32,846 bases of DNA from IMG/VR virus record IMGVR_UViG_3300035181_001051, positions 1 to 32,846 of that record. One strand, 5' to 3'. Position 1 is the first letter of the stretch. Every line of letters begins with the position of its first letter. Made by a program: the position numbers and the translations under genes. The DNA comes from a virus. The notes under the pieces are model-generated. The model ran no database searches. It was not told where the DNA came from and saw nothing but the letters and a program-made list of their open reading frames with translations. Positions 14,829 to 22,782 of the stretch are shown in pieces.

Positions 14829-15079
14829 AAAGATCTTGGGAGTATTACGAAGGTCTAGAGAGGATACATGAGGGCGACCTGTATGAATTCGCTGTATTTA
14901 ACCCTGGCCATTATAGTACAGTACAAGACGCTGTAGCGAGTGATGCTGTGTATAGTTGTAGATATAATTTTAACTCTAAGATAGCTGTCCATGCTTTTGT
15001 AAATGGAGTAATGACAACGCAAGTTTGCTTGAATACAAGAATTAGAATTATCTATCGATTACTTAGAGCCGCTAAGTGA
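14813..15079 (+). CDS. Unknown 88-residue protein
   Basis: It starts inside the exonuclease gene. Aromatic and acidic at the N-terminus (WEYYEGLERIHEGD), it ends basic (RIRIIYRLLRAAK). No family is recognised. It is followed by a 180-base noncoding stretch with a predicted RNA structure. Confidence 0.65.
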   Translation: MANIIERSWEYYEGLERIHEGDLYEFAVFNPGHYSTVQDAVASDAVYSCRYNFNSKIAVHAFVNGVMTTQVCLNTRIRIIYRLLRAAK

Positions 15080-15080
15080 T

Positions 15081-15098
15081 GTTTAGAGCACTCTAAAC
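15081..15098 (+). promoter_or_regulatory. Perfect inverted repeat GTTTAGAG-CA-CTCTAAAC
   Basis: An 18-base palindrome begins one base after the stop of the upstream gene. As RNA it forms a 7-bp hairpin with a GCAC loop. GCAAAAAGAAA follows, so it is not a standard terminator. It could also be a dimeric protein site on DNA. Confidence 0.6.
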
Positions 15099-15113
15099 GC
15101 AAAAAGAAATCTG

Positions 15114-15211
15114 CTCGGCTAGGTGGGAGTGTCAGGTAGCTCGATACAGCCCCGCCTGCTGCAACCTAGCAAGCCTCTTTTGGGCAACCCGAAGTTACAC
15201 TTCCAAACGAG
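15114..15211 (+). ncRNA. Predicted pseudoknotted RNA in a 180-base noncoding gap
   Basis: GCTAGGT (15118-15124) pairs with ACCTAGC (15164-15170). GGGAGTGT (15125-15132) pairs with ACACTTCC (15197-15204, one G-U), crossing the first helix, which makes a pseudoknot. Nested are GTAGC/GCTGC (15136-15140/15158-15162) and a TTTTGGG-CAA-CCCGAAG hairpin (15178-15194). CTCG/CGAG (15114-15117/15208-15211) may close the whole. The strand order P1-P2-P3-P3-P1-P4-P4-P2 is that of HDV-like ribozymes, and CGAA (15190-15193) lies near where their catalytic C sits. However, I see no P1.1 GG/CC pair and no G-U at the P1 start. Class unknown. Confidence 0.5.
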
Positions 15212-15259
15212 AGCTAGACTTCGAGTTTTACAAATTCATTCATAAGAAGGATTAGCAAT

Positions 15260-15568
15260 ATGTATTCAGCAAAAGGCGCAAGATATTTGTCTGAAGTAGC
15301 GAAAGAGAAGAAGGAGAGGATAGCTTTCTATAAGATTTCTCAGAGTACACATCTTGGGAAAATCTTTGAATTAATTGATGAAAGTGTTGTAAAGGCTGTT
15401 TCGGAAGGACGTGATTCAACCAGCATTCTCTTGCTGGAAATTACAGAAGTGATGGGTGGGAAGCTTCGTAGCACTTCTTCGTTAAGATCCCTCCTTGAAG
15501 ATTTAGGTTATGAAGTAGGCATGACATTCTCTCCTGATAAAATTAAGATCTCTTGGTCTGGAAAATAA
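15260..15568 (+). CDS. Unknown 102-residue protein downstream of the pseudoknot RNA
   Basis: The ATG follows AAGAAGGAT. The protein is a basic helical head (RYLSEVAKEKKERIAFYK), a central helix, then a small alpha/beta end (LRSLLEDLGYEVGMTF, then IKISW). The end resembles a small winged or double-stranded domain found in other phage proteins. Function unknown; it is the gene most likely affected by the upstream RNA. Confidence 0.75.
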   Translation: MYSAKGARYLSEVAKEKKERIAFYKISQSTHLGKIFELIDESVVKAVSEGRDSTSILLLEITEVMGGKLRSTSSLRSLLEDLGYEVGMTFSPDKIKISWSGK

Positions 15569-15593
15569 CTCAAACATAAATAAGGGTACTAAA

Positions 15594-15893
15594 ATGAAAA
15601 AGCAGCATTACAAGTTAGATGGTAAGTTCGTAACAGTTTTTAATAACTTCCAGTATTGTCACGGAGCTTCTGTAAAGAGCGTTGCTGAAGCCACTTCAAC
15701 GGCTTTAGCTAACTACAATAACGTATACGAATTCACCGCAGCTTATCTAAAGCATCTGGTGAAAGACAAAGGCTACTTTATGTATAAGTGCCATTACGTG
15801 AAGATCGTAGAGCCTAATAAGCCAATAAATAATGAATCTAAAATCCGATATGACGGAGCAGATATGACCCTTGGAGCATTACTTGGAGGCTAA
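15594..15893 (+). CDS. Unknown 99-residue protein
   Basis: GGGTAC precedes the ATG, a mediocre site. The protein begins basic (KKQHYKLDGKF) and contains alternating strands and helices with several Tyr and His. Nothing diagnostic is visible. The GTG of the endonuclease gene follows the stop without spacing. Confidence 0.7.
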   Translation: MKKQHYKLDGKFVTVFNNFQYCHGASVKSVAEATSTALANYNNVYEFTAAYLKHLVKDKGYFMYKCHYVKIVEPNKPINNESKIRYDGADMTLGALLGG

Positions 15894-16469
15894 GTGGAAA
15901 AACCTAAGTTTGTACTACCAACTGCGTTAATAGGTATTGCGGCGGTTCCTGTTAAAGCAAAGGTAGTAAAAGTATCATTAGAAGGAAAAGTAGGCTCCAG
16001 AGTAGACCCTACGAAGTATCGCGGAAATGGTCATTGGCAATTTCCTGAGCCTCTAGGTGCTAAAGGTTATATAGGTTTCATTTATATTATTCGTGATGTA
16101 ATGACAGAGAAACTCTATCTAGGCAAGAAGCAATTTAAAGGCCTTGGAAAACTTAACAAAGGCGAAGATTCTAACTGGCGTTGGTATATCAGTTCTAGTA
16201 AAGAATTATCCCAAAGCATAAAGACACATGGCAAGCATAACTTTGAGTTCATAGCAATAGAGCAATATAAGAGTAAGGGCGGCTTAAGTTACGCAGAGAG
16301 CTGGTCATTGTTTGATGTGCAGGCTTCTATTAATCGCGATATTTGGTATAATCTTTTAATTAACAAAGTATCTTGGGTTGTTAAAGAAAATATAACTGAA
16401 CGACATAAAGAGAGAATGCTTATGATGTTAAAGGCTGTGGATGCACACAATCGTGTTACAATTAATTGA
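15894..16469 (+). CDS. GIY-YIG endonuclease, SegE-like
   Basis: The protein is 191 residues with a GTG start directly after the upstream stop; GGAGG lies at 15885-15889. Residues about 62-135 carry the GIY-YIG core in its SegE-type form: GFIYIIRD, then KLYLGKKQF, then WRWYISSSKELSQSIKTHGK and a Glu in YAESW. A basic N-terminal extension and a helical tail flank it. Phage relatives include homing endonucleases, and no intron is evident here. It could also cut host DNA. Confidence 0.75.
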   Translation: MEKPKFVLPTALIGIAAVPVKAKVVKVSLEGKVGSRVDPTKYRGNGHWQFPEPLGAKGYIGFIYIIRDVMTEKLYLGKKQFKGLGKLNKGEDSNWRWYISSSKELSQSIKTHGKHNFEFIAIEQYKSKGGLSYAESWSLFDVQASINRDIWYNLLINKVSWVVKENITERHKERMLMMLKAVDAHNRVTIN

Positions 16470-16478
16470 GGAGGAGAT

Positions 16479-16676
16479 ATGAATTCATATCAAATATTAC
16501 TTATAGCAACTACGCGGGTAGGAACTCTTAGTAGCGTAGCTGTATCTACAGCTGTTACAGTGCTTAACTTTAGCGTATACACAGATGCAAAAAAGGCACT
16601 TAGTAACTTGAAAGAAGCCTATCCTAAACACACTAATACACCAACATTCAGCTTAGAAATAACTGAGCTATTTTAA
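16479..16676 (+). CDS. Unknown 65-residue protein
   Basis: GAGGAGG lies just before the ATG. The protein is a strand-helix-strand unit (TAVTVLNFSVYTDAKKA, then TFSLEITELF). Similar small alpha/beta domains are common in phages; no function is known. Confidence 0.7.
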   Translation: MNSYQILLIATTRVGTLSSVAVSTAVTVLNFSVYTDAKKALSNLKEAYPKHTNTPTFSLEITELF

Positions 16677-16685
16677 AGGATTTAT

Positions 16686-16847
16686 ATGCTTAATATAGTA
16701 AAATTTTTAACAGTACTCGCAGGTTTCTCAGCATTATTCTTAGGAGTCTTATTACTACGTGGTAAAGAGAATTTAGACTCTTCTGATTTTCTATTAATAA
16801 GTCTATTCTTATTCACGGTATCAAGTTTAATTAAAAACGGAGATTAA
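16686..16847 (+). CDS. 53-residue two-helix membrane protein
   Basis: AAAGGA precedes the ATG. Two hydrophobic helices (about residues 4-24 and 35-49) flank a charged loop (RGKENLDSSD), giving the hairpin topology of small holins. Position upstream of the primase-helicase, far from an obvious lysin, means holin identity is uncertain. A replication or superinfection-related membrane role is equally open. Confidence 0.6.
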   Translation: MLNIVKFLTVLAGFSALFLGVLLLRGKENLDSSDFLLISLFLFTVSSLIKNGD

Positions 16848-16852
16848 TATAA

Positions 16853-18517
16853 ATGGGCGTTATTGTAACACGTAATCAGCCCTGCCTTGACCAAGTTGAT
16901 TGCTGCTCTTCTGACGCCAGGCAGATTTATGAAGATGGTGGTAGTAAATGTTTTAGTTGTGGAAAATCATTCAGACCGAATTCTAAAAGTGAGGTGGTAA
17001 AGCCAATGGCAGAAAAGTTTAAATTAAACACTAGTTTTGGAATGTCAATTGAAGACATCCAAGCACTCAGTAGCAGGGGTTTTAAAGAACGACAGATAGA
17101 AAAGCATGTGGCTGAATTCTTTGGAGTAAAGGTTAGCTACAGCGCAAGCGGTGAGATTGATACGCATTATTATCCTTATGTGGAAGGTGATAAGATAGGG
17201 TATAAAGTAAGAAGTCTTCCTAAGCAATTCAGCTTTGTAGGAGATATGGTAGGATTGTTTGGGCAAACACTCTTTCAAGGCGGTGGTAAGAGGTTAATCA
17301 TCACAGAGGGCGAGATAGACGCTATGGCTGTTGCTCAGGCTTCTTACGAGAAATACCAGAAAATCTATCCTGTGGTTTCTCTATCTTCTGCCGCAAACAC
17401 AAAGCCTTTATTAGAGAATAGAGATTGGATTAGAAGCTTTGGAGAGGTAGTATTATGTTTAGATAATGATGCTGCAGGTCAAGAAGCTACGGATAAAGCT
17501 ATTCATATAATAGGCCTAGACAAGGTAAAGATTTGCAAACTACCTTTGAAAGATGCTAGTGATGTATTGCTTAAAAATGGCGGTAATAGGCTCTTACAGG
17601 CTATCTGGGATGCTGAAGTCTTCAAGCCTGCAGGATTCCTAACTAAGGAAGAAATTTGGGAAGAAGTAAAGTCAGCTGAAACTGCACCTGTAATACCTTA
17701 CCCTGCATGCATGTCAGGTGTTAATAAAAAACTTAGAGGTATGCGGTCAGGGGAGATTGTATTATTTATTTCAGGTACAGGCTCTGGAAAGTCTACACTA
17801 TTGCGGGAAATTATCTTGCACTTGTTGGACATGAAAGAGAATAATCCTGATGAACTCTTTGGGAAAGCTGGTATCATAAGCTTAGAGGAATCACCCGCAG
17901 AGACAGCTATAAATCTATCAGGAATGATTCTAAGTCGAAATCCAGAGTATGAGGATGTGCCTATCGAAGATTTGAAGGTTGGCTTTGACAAGGTATTTAA
18001 AGATGACAATCTAATGATCTTGGATCATCAGAATACAATTAAAGACAAGTCAATTGTAGATTTATTAGAGTACATGTGTTTGTCTGGCTGTACACACATC
18101 TTTGTGGATCATATTACAATACTAGTATCAGAAGGCGCTGACGGGCTTACTGGCAACGAGGCTATTGATAAGATTATGAATGATTTGTTACGTGTAGCTA
18201 AGCGGCACAAAGTTTGGATAGGCCTCGTATCACACTTGAGGAAAGCTGCTAATGGCGGCAAATCATTCGAAGAAGGTAATCTACCATCAATAGATGATAT
18301 AAAAGGTAGTGGATCTATTAAGCAAGTAAGTTTTGATATTATTGCTTTTGCAAGAGATCTGACAGCAGAGGATGAGAGAGTTCGTAACACGATGCTAATG
18401 AGTGTTTTAAAGGCACGTAAGACAGGGCGTACTGGGCCAGTAAACGGGTGTATTTATGATTACCCTACTGGGCGTTTATCTGAGTTAACTCAAATAGAAA
18501 GCTTCGATACATTATGA
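16853..18517 (+). CDS. Primase-helicase (T7 gp4-like)
   Basis: The protein is 554 residues (T7 gp4A has 566). The N-terminal zinc domain has Cys11, Cys17, Cys33 and Cys36 around SSDARQIYEDGG. The Toprim primase domain carries ITEGEID (Glu152) and CLDNDAAG (Asp204, Asp206). The RecA-like helicase has Walker A SGTGSGKST (Lys313), EESPAET, a DHITILVSEG motif, SHLRK, and GSGSIKQVSFDIIAF. It should unwind the fork and make primers with the polymerase and ssDNA-binding protein of this phage. GGAG lies ten bases upstream. Confidence 0.97.
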   Translation: MGVIVTRNQPCLDQVDCCSSDARQIYEDGGSKCFSCGKSFRPNSKSEVVKPMAEKFKLNTSFGMSIEDIQALSSRGFKERQIEKHVAEFFGVKVSYSASGEIDTHYYPYVEGDKIGYKVRSLPKQFSFVGDMVGLFGQTLFQGGGKRLIITEGEIDAMAVAQASYEKYQKIYPVVSLSSAANTKPLLENRDWIRSFGEVVLCLDNDAAGQEATDKAIHIIGLDKVKICKLPLKDASDVLLKNGGNRLLQAIWDAEVFKPAGFLTKEEIWEEVKSAETAPVIPYPACMSGVNKKLRGMRSGEIVLFISGTGSGKSTLLREIILHLLDMKENNPDELFGKAGIISLEESPAETAINLSGMILSRNPEYEDVPIEDLKVGFDKVFKDDNLMILDHQNTIKDKSIVDLLEYMCLSGCTHIFVDHITILVSEGADGLTGNEAIDKIMNDLLRVAKRHKVWIGLVSHLRKAANGGKSFEEGNLPSIDDIKGSGSIKQVSFDIIAFARDLTAEDERVRNTMLMSVLKARKTGRTGPVNGCIYDYPTGRLSELTQIESFDTL

Positions 18518-18696
18518 AAGATGTTAAAATAACAGACCTTTTAGGATCCACTAAGAGTCCTTGCGATAAGCGGCTACTAGTAGACATTAATAAGGAGAAA
18601 GTCTATGTTGTACAAAAACGTCACGATGGTTTAAAGGTGTTAGGTGTCTGGGATTTTGACAGACTTATTAATGAAATTTTAGCGAAGGTTGAATAA
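18514..18696 (+). CDS. Unknown 60-residue protein after primase-helicase
   Basis: It starts in an ATGA overlap with the primase-helicase stop. The protein has two strands (LLVDINKEKVYVVQK) and an end helix. No family is recognised. Tight coupling suggests a role with replication. Confidence 0.65.
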   Translation: MKDVKITDLLGSTKSPCDKRLLVDINKEKVYVVQKRHDGLKVLGVWDFDRLINEILAKVE

Positions 18697-18697
18697 G

Positions 18698-19102
18698 ATG
18701 GATGACAAAGTTGCCTCAATGTTTTTAGCTGATCTTGGGAATACTCCTGAAACTATTAAGATACTTCTAAATTTGCTTGTAAGTGAAATCGAAGAACTTA
18801 GGAAAGATCTGGAATACTCCTTTGAAATAGATGGGAAGCCTGTTAAAGCTACACATCGAAAGAAAGGGTATAATGCTCTGGCAGTAAAGTGGGATGGCAC
18901 AAATCGAGAAGAAATAGAACGATTATATGCGGGTAACGCTGTGCTATCCGCAACGCCATTATACTTAACTATAAGATATAAGGATGCAATAAATACGTTA
19001 CTCCACGGAGACTTTGTTGTTCGAGGTGAAAACGGATCAATGAAGATTTATAAACCTGATGCTATGCAAGTAAAATACGAAAGTGTAAATGGCGCCTCTT
19101 AA
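18698..19102 (+). CDS. Phage protein with GDFVVRGENG-type C-terminus
   Basis: The protein is 134 residues from ATG 18698 (AAGG upstream). Residues from HRKKGYNALAVKWDGT through GDFVVRGENGSMKIYKPD follow a small domain common in phages, usually seen as AVQWDGTN then GDWIIKGVKGEFYPCKPD. The N-terminal 50 residues are an added acidic helix pair. No function is known for the domain. Confidence 0.75.
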   Translation: MDDKVASMFLADLGNTPETIKILLNLLVSEIEELRKDLEYSFEIDGKPVKATHRKKGYNALAVKWDGTNREEIERLYAGNAVLSATPLYLTIRYKDAINTLLHGDFVVRGENGSMKIYKPDAMQVKYESVNGAS

Positions 19103-19262
19103 ACATTTCAGTTCTAATGAAAGGAAAATAATAGAATTAAATAAAAGACTTTCAAATATGCGTACTGAATCAATTCTGTTATTGACACAGATAATAGAAT
19201 TGAAAGAGACTAAAGCTATACTTCAGACGGAATTCGACGAATACCGCAAAAACCACCCATAA
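19089..19262 (+). CDS. 57-residue coiled-coil protein
   Basis: The frame overlaps the upstream gene end by 14 bases and fills the otherwise empty interval to 19274. It encodes one long helix with Leu/Ile heptads (IIELNKRLSNMR, LLLTQIIELKET). The ribosome binding site is weak. It may be a small dimeric accessory protein. Confidence 0.55.
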   Translation: MAPLKHFSSNERKIIELNKRLSNMRTESILLLTQIIELKETKAILQTEFDEYRKNHP

Positions 19263-19273
19263 GGAGATTTACC

Positions 19274-19561
19274 ATGAAATACATATTAATAATGATTCTC
19301 GCTGCAATATCCCTAAATGCTCAAGCCGTTGATAAGGAGCTTATCTGCAAAAACGGAAGTGATCTTTCTGGTGTTATTGCTGCAATGCGAGATCTAGGCG
19401 TAAAGCAACAAGATATCAATGCTGAGTTACGTTATCAGAAACTGGATATATTGCCTACAGCAACTGCAGATACTCTGACTAAACTTATTTTTAATGAACT
19501 AAAAAGCTTTTCTCCTCACGCTACAAGTAGTATTATTTTTGATGCGTGTATGGGGAATTAA
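19274..19561 (+). CDS. Small secreted protein with two Cys
   Basis: AAGGAG precedes the ATG. The N-terminus is a clear signal peptide (MKYILIMILAAISLNAQA, cleavage before VDKE). The mature part is about 77 residues with one Cys near each end, which could form a periplasmic disulfide. An early envelope role such as superinfection exclusion is possible, but nothing proves it. Confidence 0.75.
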   Translation: MKYILIMILAAISLNAQAVDKELICKNGSDLSGVIAAMRDLGVKQQDINAELRYQKLDILPTATADTLTKLIFNELKSFSPHATSSIIFDACMGN

Positions 19562-19573
19562 ACAAGGAGTGGT

Positions 19574-19801
19574 ATGACCAATAATAGAGAACAAATAGTA
19601 ATAGGTGCATTTAACAGACTAGATAAATTACACTTCCTGATAAAAGGTGAAAGCCATATACCAGCTAGGACAGCCACTAAACTTTTGAATGACACCTTAC
19701 TAGATTTTATTAGAGAATTTCCAGAGCTACATTTTAAATTAACAGAAGAGGAACATCTAAATGTTAAACCTTACAGACCTATCGGCGAAATTGCAATCTG
19801 A
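19574..19801 (+). CDS. Unknown 75-residue protein
   Basis: AAGGAGTGG precedes the ATG. The protein is mostly helical (ATKLLNDTLLDFIREFPEL) with an acidic middle. It overlaps the next gene by 41 bases, unusually long for this genome. No family is recognised. Confidence 0.65.
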   Translation: MTNNREQIVIGAFNRLDKLHFLIKGESHIPARTATKLLNDTLLDFIREFPELHFKLTEEEHLNVKPYRPIGEIAI

Positions 19802-20009
19802 GTACACATTCGCCCATACCTTAACAAGCCTTATTGATGTATTATATGAAGCTGAAAAATCAGAAATACCAGAGGGTACTCAAATAGTTATGGATGTACC
19901 CGAAGTGTTTGCTGTAAGAGTTAAAGCTTATTTACGTACGCAGTTTAATCTGCAAGCAGACATTGTAGTACCTGGCCAACTCTTAATAACACTTGTAAAC
20001 CCACTCTAA
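19761..20009 (+). CDS. Unknown 82-residue protein
   Basis: GAGGAA lies at good spacing before ATG 19761, inside the upstream gene. The protein is helix then strand-helix-strand (VMDVPEVFAVRVKAYLRTQF, then PGQLLITLVNPL), perhaps a ferredoxin-like half. Function unknown. Confidence 0.65.
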   Translation: MLNLTDLSAKLQSEYTFAHTLTSLIDVLYEAEKSEIPEGTQIVMDVPEVFAVRVKAYLRTQFNLQADIVVPGQLLITLVNPL

Positions 20010-20019
20010 AGGAAACATA

Positions 20020-20346
20020 ATGAAAGCCCTAGATATTCTAAATGTATTATATTTTGAAGCAGCATTGGCTAGATATAAATTCGATGTAACTAACTTTATT
20101 ATTAAAGCTTTAGAATCTCGTAATTCTGCTGATATATCATTTTCTTGCAACCCGAAGTTTTCTGAAATCCTGCGTGAATTCATTCATTCAAATTTATTTA
20201 TGCAAACTACAGATGGCCATATGCCAGAGGTATTTTTCATTAAGATGGTAGCTGATGAAAAAGATTGGGAAGAATCTAAACGTAGTGGATACTTTAAGCG
20301 GCAAGTAGAGTATGCTGAATATGTCGCTGATATCTTGAAAGGTTAA
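20020..20346 (+). CDS. Unknown 108-residue helical protein
   Basis: AAAGGAAA precedes the ATG. It is mainly helical with several Phe and Tyr, ending in a charged helix. Nothing identifies it. It ends one base before the MazG-like gene. Confidence 0.7.
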   Translation: MKALDILNVLYFEAALARYKFDVTNFIIKALESRNSADISFSCNPKFSEILREFIHSNLFMQTTDGHMPEVFFIKMVADEKDWEESKRSGYFKRQVEYAEYVADILKG

Positions 20347-20347
20347 T

Positions 20348-20647
20348 ATGTTGAATATGCAAGAACACCTCCTAACGATCTTAGGCGAAGAAGGCGCAGA
20401 AGTTAGTCAAGCTGTTTCTAAGATTATGAGATTCGGTCTGAATGATATAAATCCTAAGACTGATCAAACAAATTATGGAGCACTCATAACAGAGCTCAAT
20501 GATGTTGCGGCTATATTAGAAATGTTAAGTGAAGCTGGAATGGGCTTTCCTGGACTTTATGACAGGGCTGAAATGGATGCAAAGAAAGCACGTGTGCGCA
20601 ATATGATGGAATACTCTTATTCTCGTGGTCGTTTAATTAAGGAATAA
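20348..20647 (+). CDS. MazG-like NTP pyrophosphohydrolase (all-alpha)
   Basis: The protein is 99 residues. Helix 1 carries LGEEGAEVSQAVSK and a later helix ALITELNDVAAILEML, matching the EExxE and ExxD metal-binding pairs of the all-alpha NTP pyrophosphatase fold. Such enzymes hydrolyse (d)NTPs to monophosphates and may clean the nucleotide pool or lower alarmone levels. It sits directly upstream of the DNA ligase. AAAGG precedes the ATG; ATG 20357 is an alternative. Confidence 0.75.
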   Translation: MLNMQEHLLTILGEEGAEVSQAVSKIMRFGLNDINPKTDQTNYGALITELNDVAAILEMLSEAGMGFPGLYDRAEMDAKKARVRNMMEYSYSRGRLIKE

Positions 20648-20649
20648 AA

Positions 20650-21591
20650 ATGTTTAAGCCGATGTTAGCTCCAAATGAAGATCCGATGAAGATGCGGGAT
20701 TACTTTGAAAGATTACGCTATCCGCTGTCTTGTTCTCCAAAACTAGATGGTATCCGTAATATTGTTAAGGAAGAAGCTTGTAAGAGCCGTACGTATATAA
20801 ATCTTCCTAGCAAACAGGTACAAGAGCTTTTCAGCTGTTATGCAGAGCTCGATGGTGAGATTATTGTTGGTGATGAAACAGATCATGATGTCTATAACCG
20901 TACTCAGTCGCATATCATGTCTAAGGATAAAACTGCTGAAAATATCTCGTTTCGTGTGTTTGATTGTGCTGATGAAGCAATCTCTAACGAGCCTTTTACA
21001 GCTAGACTGCAACATGCTAAGAAGCTTATTCAAGAGTATGAAATGGTCTACAATGCAGCAGGCATCGTTGTAGGCAATGTTTCACTCATACCACACACAA
21101 TATGTAAAAGTTATGAGGAGCTTATTGCGTATGAGGGTGAAAACCTTGAGCTAGGGTACGAGGGGATTATGATGCGTGATCCTCTAGGAAAATATAAGCA
21201 TGGCCGCGGTACTTTCAACGAGGGTTTGATATATAAGCTTAAACGGTTCCAAGATGATGAAGCTATTGTATTAGGCTTTGTAGAGCAGCTGACAAACGGA
21301 AATGAAAAAGTCCGTGATAACCTAGGTAATGCTAAACGCTCAACCTGCAAAGAAGGTATGATACCTGCTGATACAATGGGTAAGATTGTTGTAGATTTCC
21401 AAGGGGCTTTGCTTGAAGTAGCTCCTGGTGCAATGAAGCATGATGAACGTAAGTGGACTTGGGAGAATCAAGACTTATGTGTTGGCAAATACATAAAGTT
21501 TAGACACTTCCCGCATGGTGCAAAAGACATGCCAAGATTTCCTAGATTTGTAGGTTGGCGAAACCCGATGGATTTTGGAGAATTAAAATGA
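20650..21591 (+). CDS. ATP-dependent DNA ligase
   Basis: The protein is 313 residues (T7 ligase has 359). The adenylation motif is SPKLDGIR with nucleophile Lys31. Other nucleotidyltransferase motifs follow: ELDGEII, FRVFDC, YEGIMMRDP, and IYKLKRFQDDEAIVLG. The C-terminal OB-fold region ends with a basic, aromatic block. It seals nicks after primer removal by the phage exonuclease. The start is one spacer after the MazG-like stop. Confidence 0.95.
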   Translation: MFKPMLAPNEDPMKMRDYFERLRYPLSCSPKLDGIRNIVKEEACKSRTYINLPSKQVQELFSCYAELDGEIIVGDETDHDVYNRTQSHIMSKDKTAENISFRVFDCADEAISNEPFTARLQHAKKLIQEYEMVYNAAGIVVGNVSLIPHTICKSYEELIAYEGENLELGYEGIMMRDPLGKYKHGRGTFNEGLIYKLKRFQDDEAIVLGFVEQLTNGNEKVRDNLGNAKRSTCKEGMIPADTMGKIVVDFQGALLEVAPGAMKHDERKWTWENQDLCVGKYIKFRHFPHGAKDMPRFPRFVGWRNPMDFGELK

Positions 21592-21821
21592 ATAGTGAAT
21601 CAATACCTGAACGCGAGTACGTGTTAGCTGCTTGCCCTTTCTGTGGAGCTACTGAGAACGTAAAGCTACTACCTGCCGCTGCTGTTTTAGATAACCCTGA
21701 TCTATTGAGTGAATTCGGGGTAATTTGTAGTGCTAGATTAGAGGGTTGCGGGTCGTCATCAGGCATTCGCCCTACTAAAGAGGAAGCTGCAGCACTTTGG
21801 AATACACGATCATCTAATTGA
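21588..21821 (+). CDS. Lar-like restriction alleviation family protein
   Basis: The protein is 77 residues from ATG 21588, in an ATGA overlap with the ligase stop and with GGAG upstream. CPFCGA near the N-terminus, a second Cys pair (VICSARLEGC) and a final KEEAAALWNTR match the Lar family zinc-ribbon pattern (PCPFCG, then ALWNxR). Lar of the Rac prophage lowers type I restriction; most phage relatives are uncharacterised, so antirestriction here is only suggested. Confidence 0.75.
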   Translation: MNSESIPEREYVLAACPFCGATENVKLLPAAAVLDNPDLLSEFGVICSARLEGCGSSSGIRPTKEEAAALWNTRSSN

Positions 21822-21887
21822 AATTAACTCTACAGATGACAGTGTTATCGTATTTTGAACTTTAGCAGTATTATAGAGGATACTAAA

Positions 21888-22034
21888 ATGAAAGCTACTC
21901 TTTGGTTTTATAGGCAAGGGCAATCAGCGAGGGCTCGAGGCGTGTCTATTCAATATTCTGGAATTTGGTCTGTAAATGGCAAGCTGCCTTATTGGGCATG
22001 GATAAGCTTTGCTAATGGGTTTGAGAATTTATGA
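21888..22034 (+). CDS. 48-residue aromatic peptide
   Basis: GAGGA lies before ATG 21888 and the stop overlaps the next start (ATGA). The peptide is Trp/Tyr-rich and basic in its first half (LWFYRQGQSARARGVS). The 66 bases before it show nothing else. No family is recognised. Confidence 0.55.
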   Translation: MKATLWFYRQGQSARARGVSIQYSGIWSVNGKLPYWAWISFANGFENL

Positions 22035-22558
22035 ACTACTTAAAACCATATTATTCTATAAAGGGTTACCTAGAGCGATTCACAATTTTCGCAGTAGGCC
22101 GTCTGCATGTAAGAATTCACAAGATTCTTCAAGCTGATGGAACTCCGTATTTCCATAACCACCCATTCAATTACATATCAATAATCTTGGCAGGCAATTA
22201 CACTGAGTGTATCTTAAACGCTCAGGGGTGTTTAGAGTATAAATATCATGCAGTAGGCTCTGTGATTTTCAGATCTTCTAAGGTTCACCATTATATCTCA
22301 GATGCTGAAAATTGTAGAACTTTATTTATAGCTTGGCGTGTGGACAAACCTTGGTCACTTAAAGATTCACCTCTAATTACTGTAGAGGGTTTTAAAAGAC
22401 CACGTGAAAACGGAATTTATTTTCGATACATCAATGGTAAATTCTTATATTGCAAATTTATGGAATATTGGTATATAGGCCACTATAACTATGATGATGC
22501 CGATAAAGAACACCGTCTAAGTATTTATCAAAATACAAAATGGAAAGAAATCAAATGA
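22031..22558 (+). CDS. Cupin-fold phage protein
   Basis: The protein is 175 residues. FHNHPFNYISIILAGNYTE, then VGSVIFRSSKVHHYIS, are the two cupin motif regions with His ligands and the conserved Gly. Cupins bind metals or small ligands and act as dioxygenases, isomerases or binding proteins; phage examples are unassigned. The C-terminal third is aromatic and beta-rich. Confidence 0.65.
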   Translation: MNYLKPYYSIKGYLERFTIFAVGRLHVRIHKILQADGTPYFHNHPFNYISIILAGNYTECILNAQGCLEYKYHAVGSVIFRSSKVHHYISDAENCRTLFIAWRVDKPWSLKDSPLITVEGFKRPRENGIYFRYINGKFLYCKFMEYWYIGHYNYDDADKEHRLSIYQNTKWKEIK

Positions 22559-22782
22559 AGTTCAAAATAGGAGATATCGTATTACACTTAGCATCAGAAC
22601 GTAAATACGTAATCGCAGGCTGCCCTGACCAATATAGGATTGAGAGTAGCAATCAATTAGCTTATGTTTATCATTCTATAGCAGGTGATTGGCATTGGGT
22701 AAGATCTCAGTCTGAAATGGAAGATGGTAGATTTATAAAAGTAGATCGTGTTGATAATCAACTAACCTTAGAAGGTATTTAA
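22555..22782 (+). CDS. Small SH3-like protein
   Basis: The protein is 75 residues from ATG 22555, in an ATGA overlap. The opening KFKIGDIVLHLASERKYVI is the first two strands of small SH3-like barrel proteins common in phages and prophages. The rest is strand-rich with acidic loops. Function unknown. Confidence 0.65.
   Translation: MKFKIGDIVLHLASERKYVIAGCPDQYRIESSNQLAYVYHSIAGDWHWVRSQSEMEDGRFIKVDRVDNQLTLEGI

Noticed and set aside
15080-15259. tRNA gene in the noncoding gap
   Set aside because: No acceptor stem, anticodon arm or T-arm arrangement could be found.
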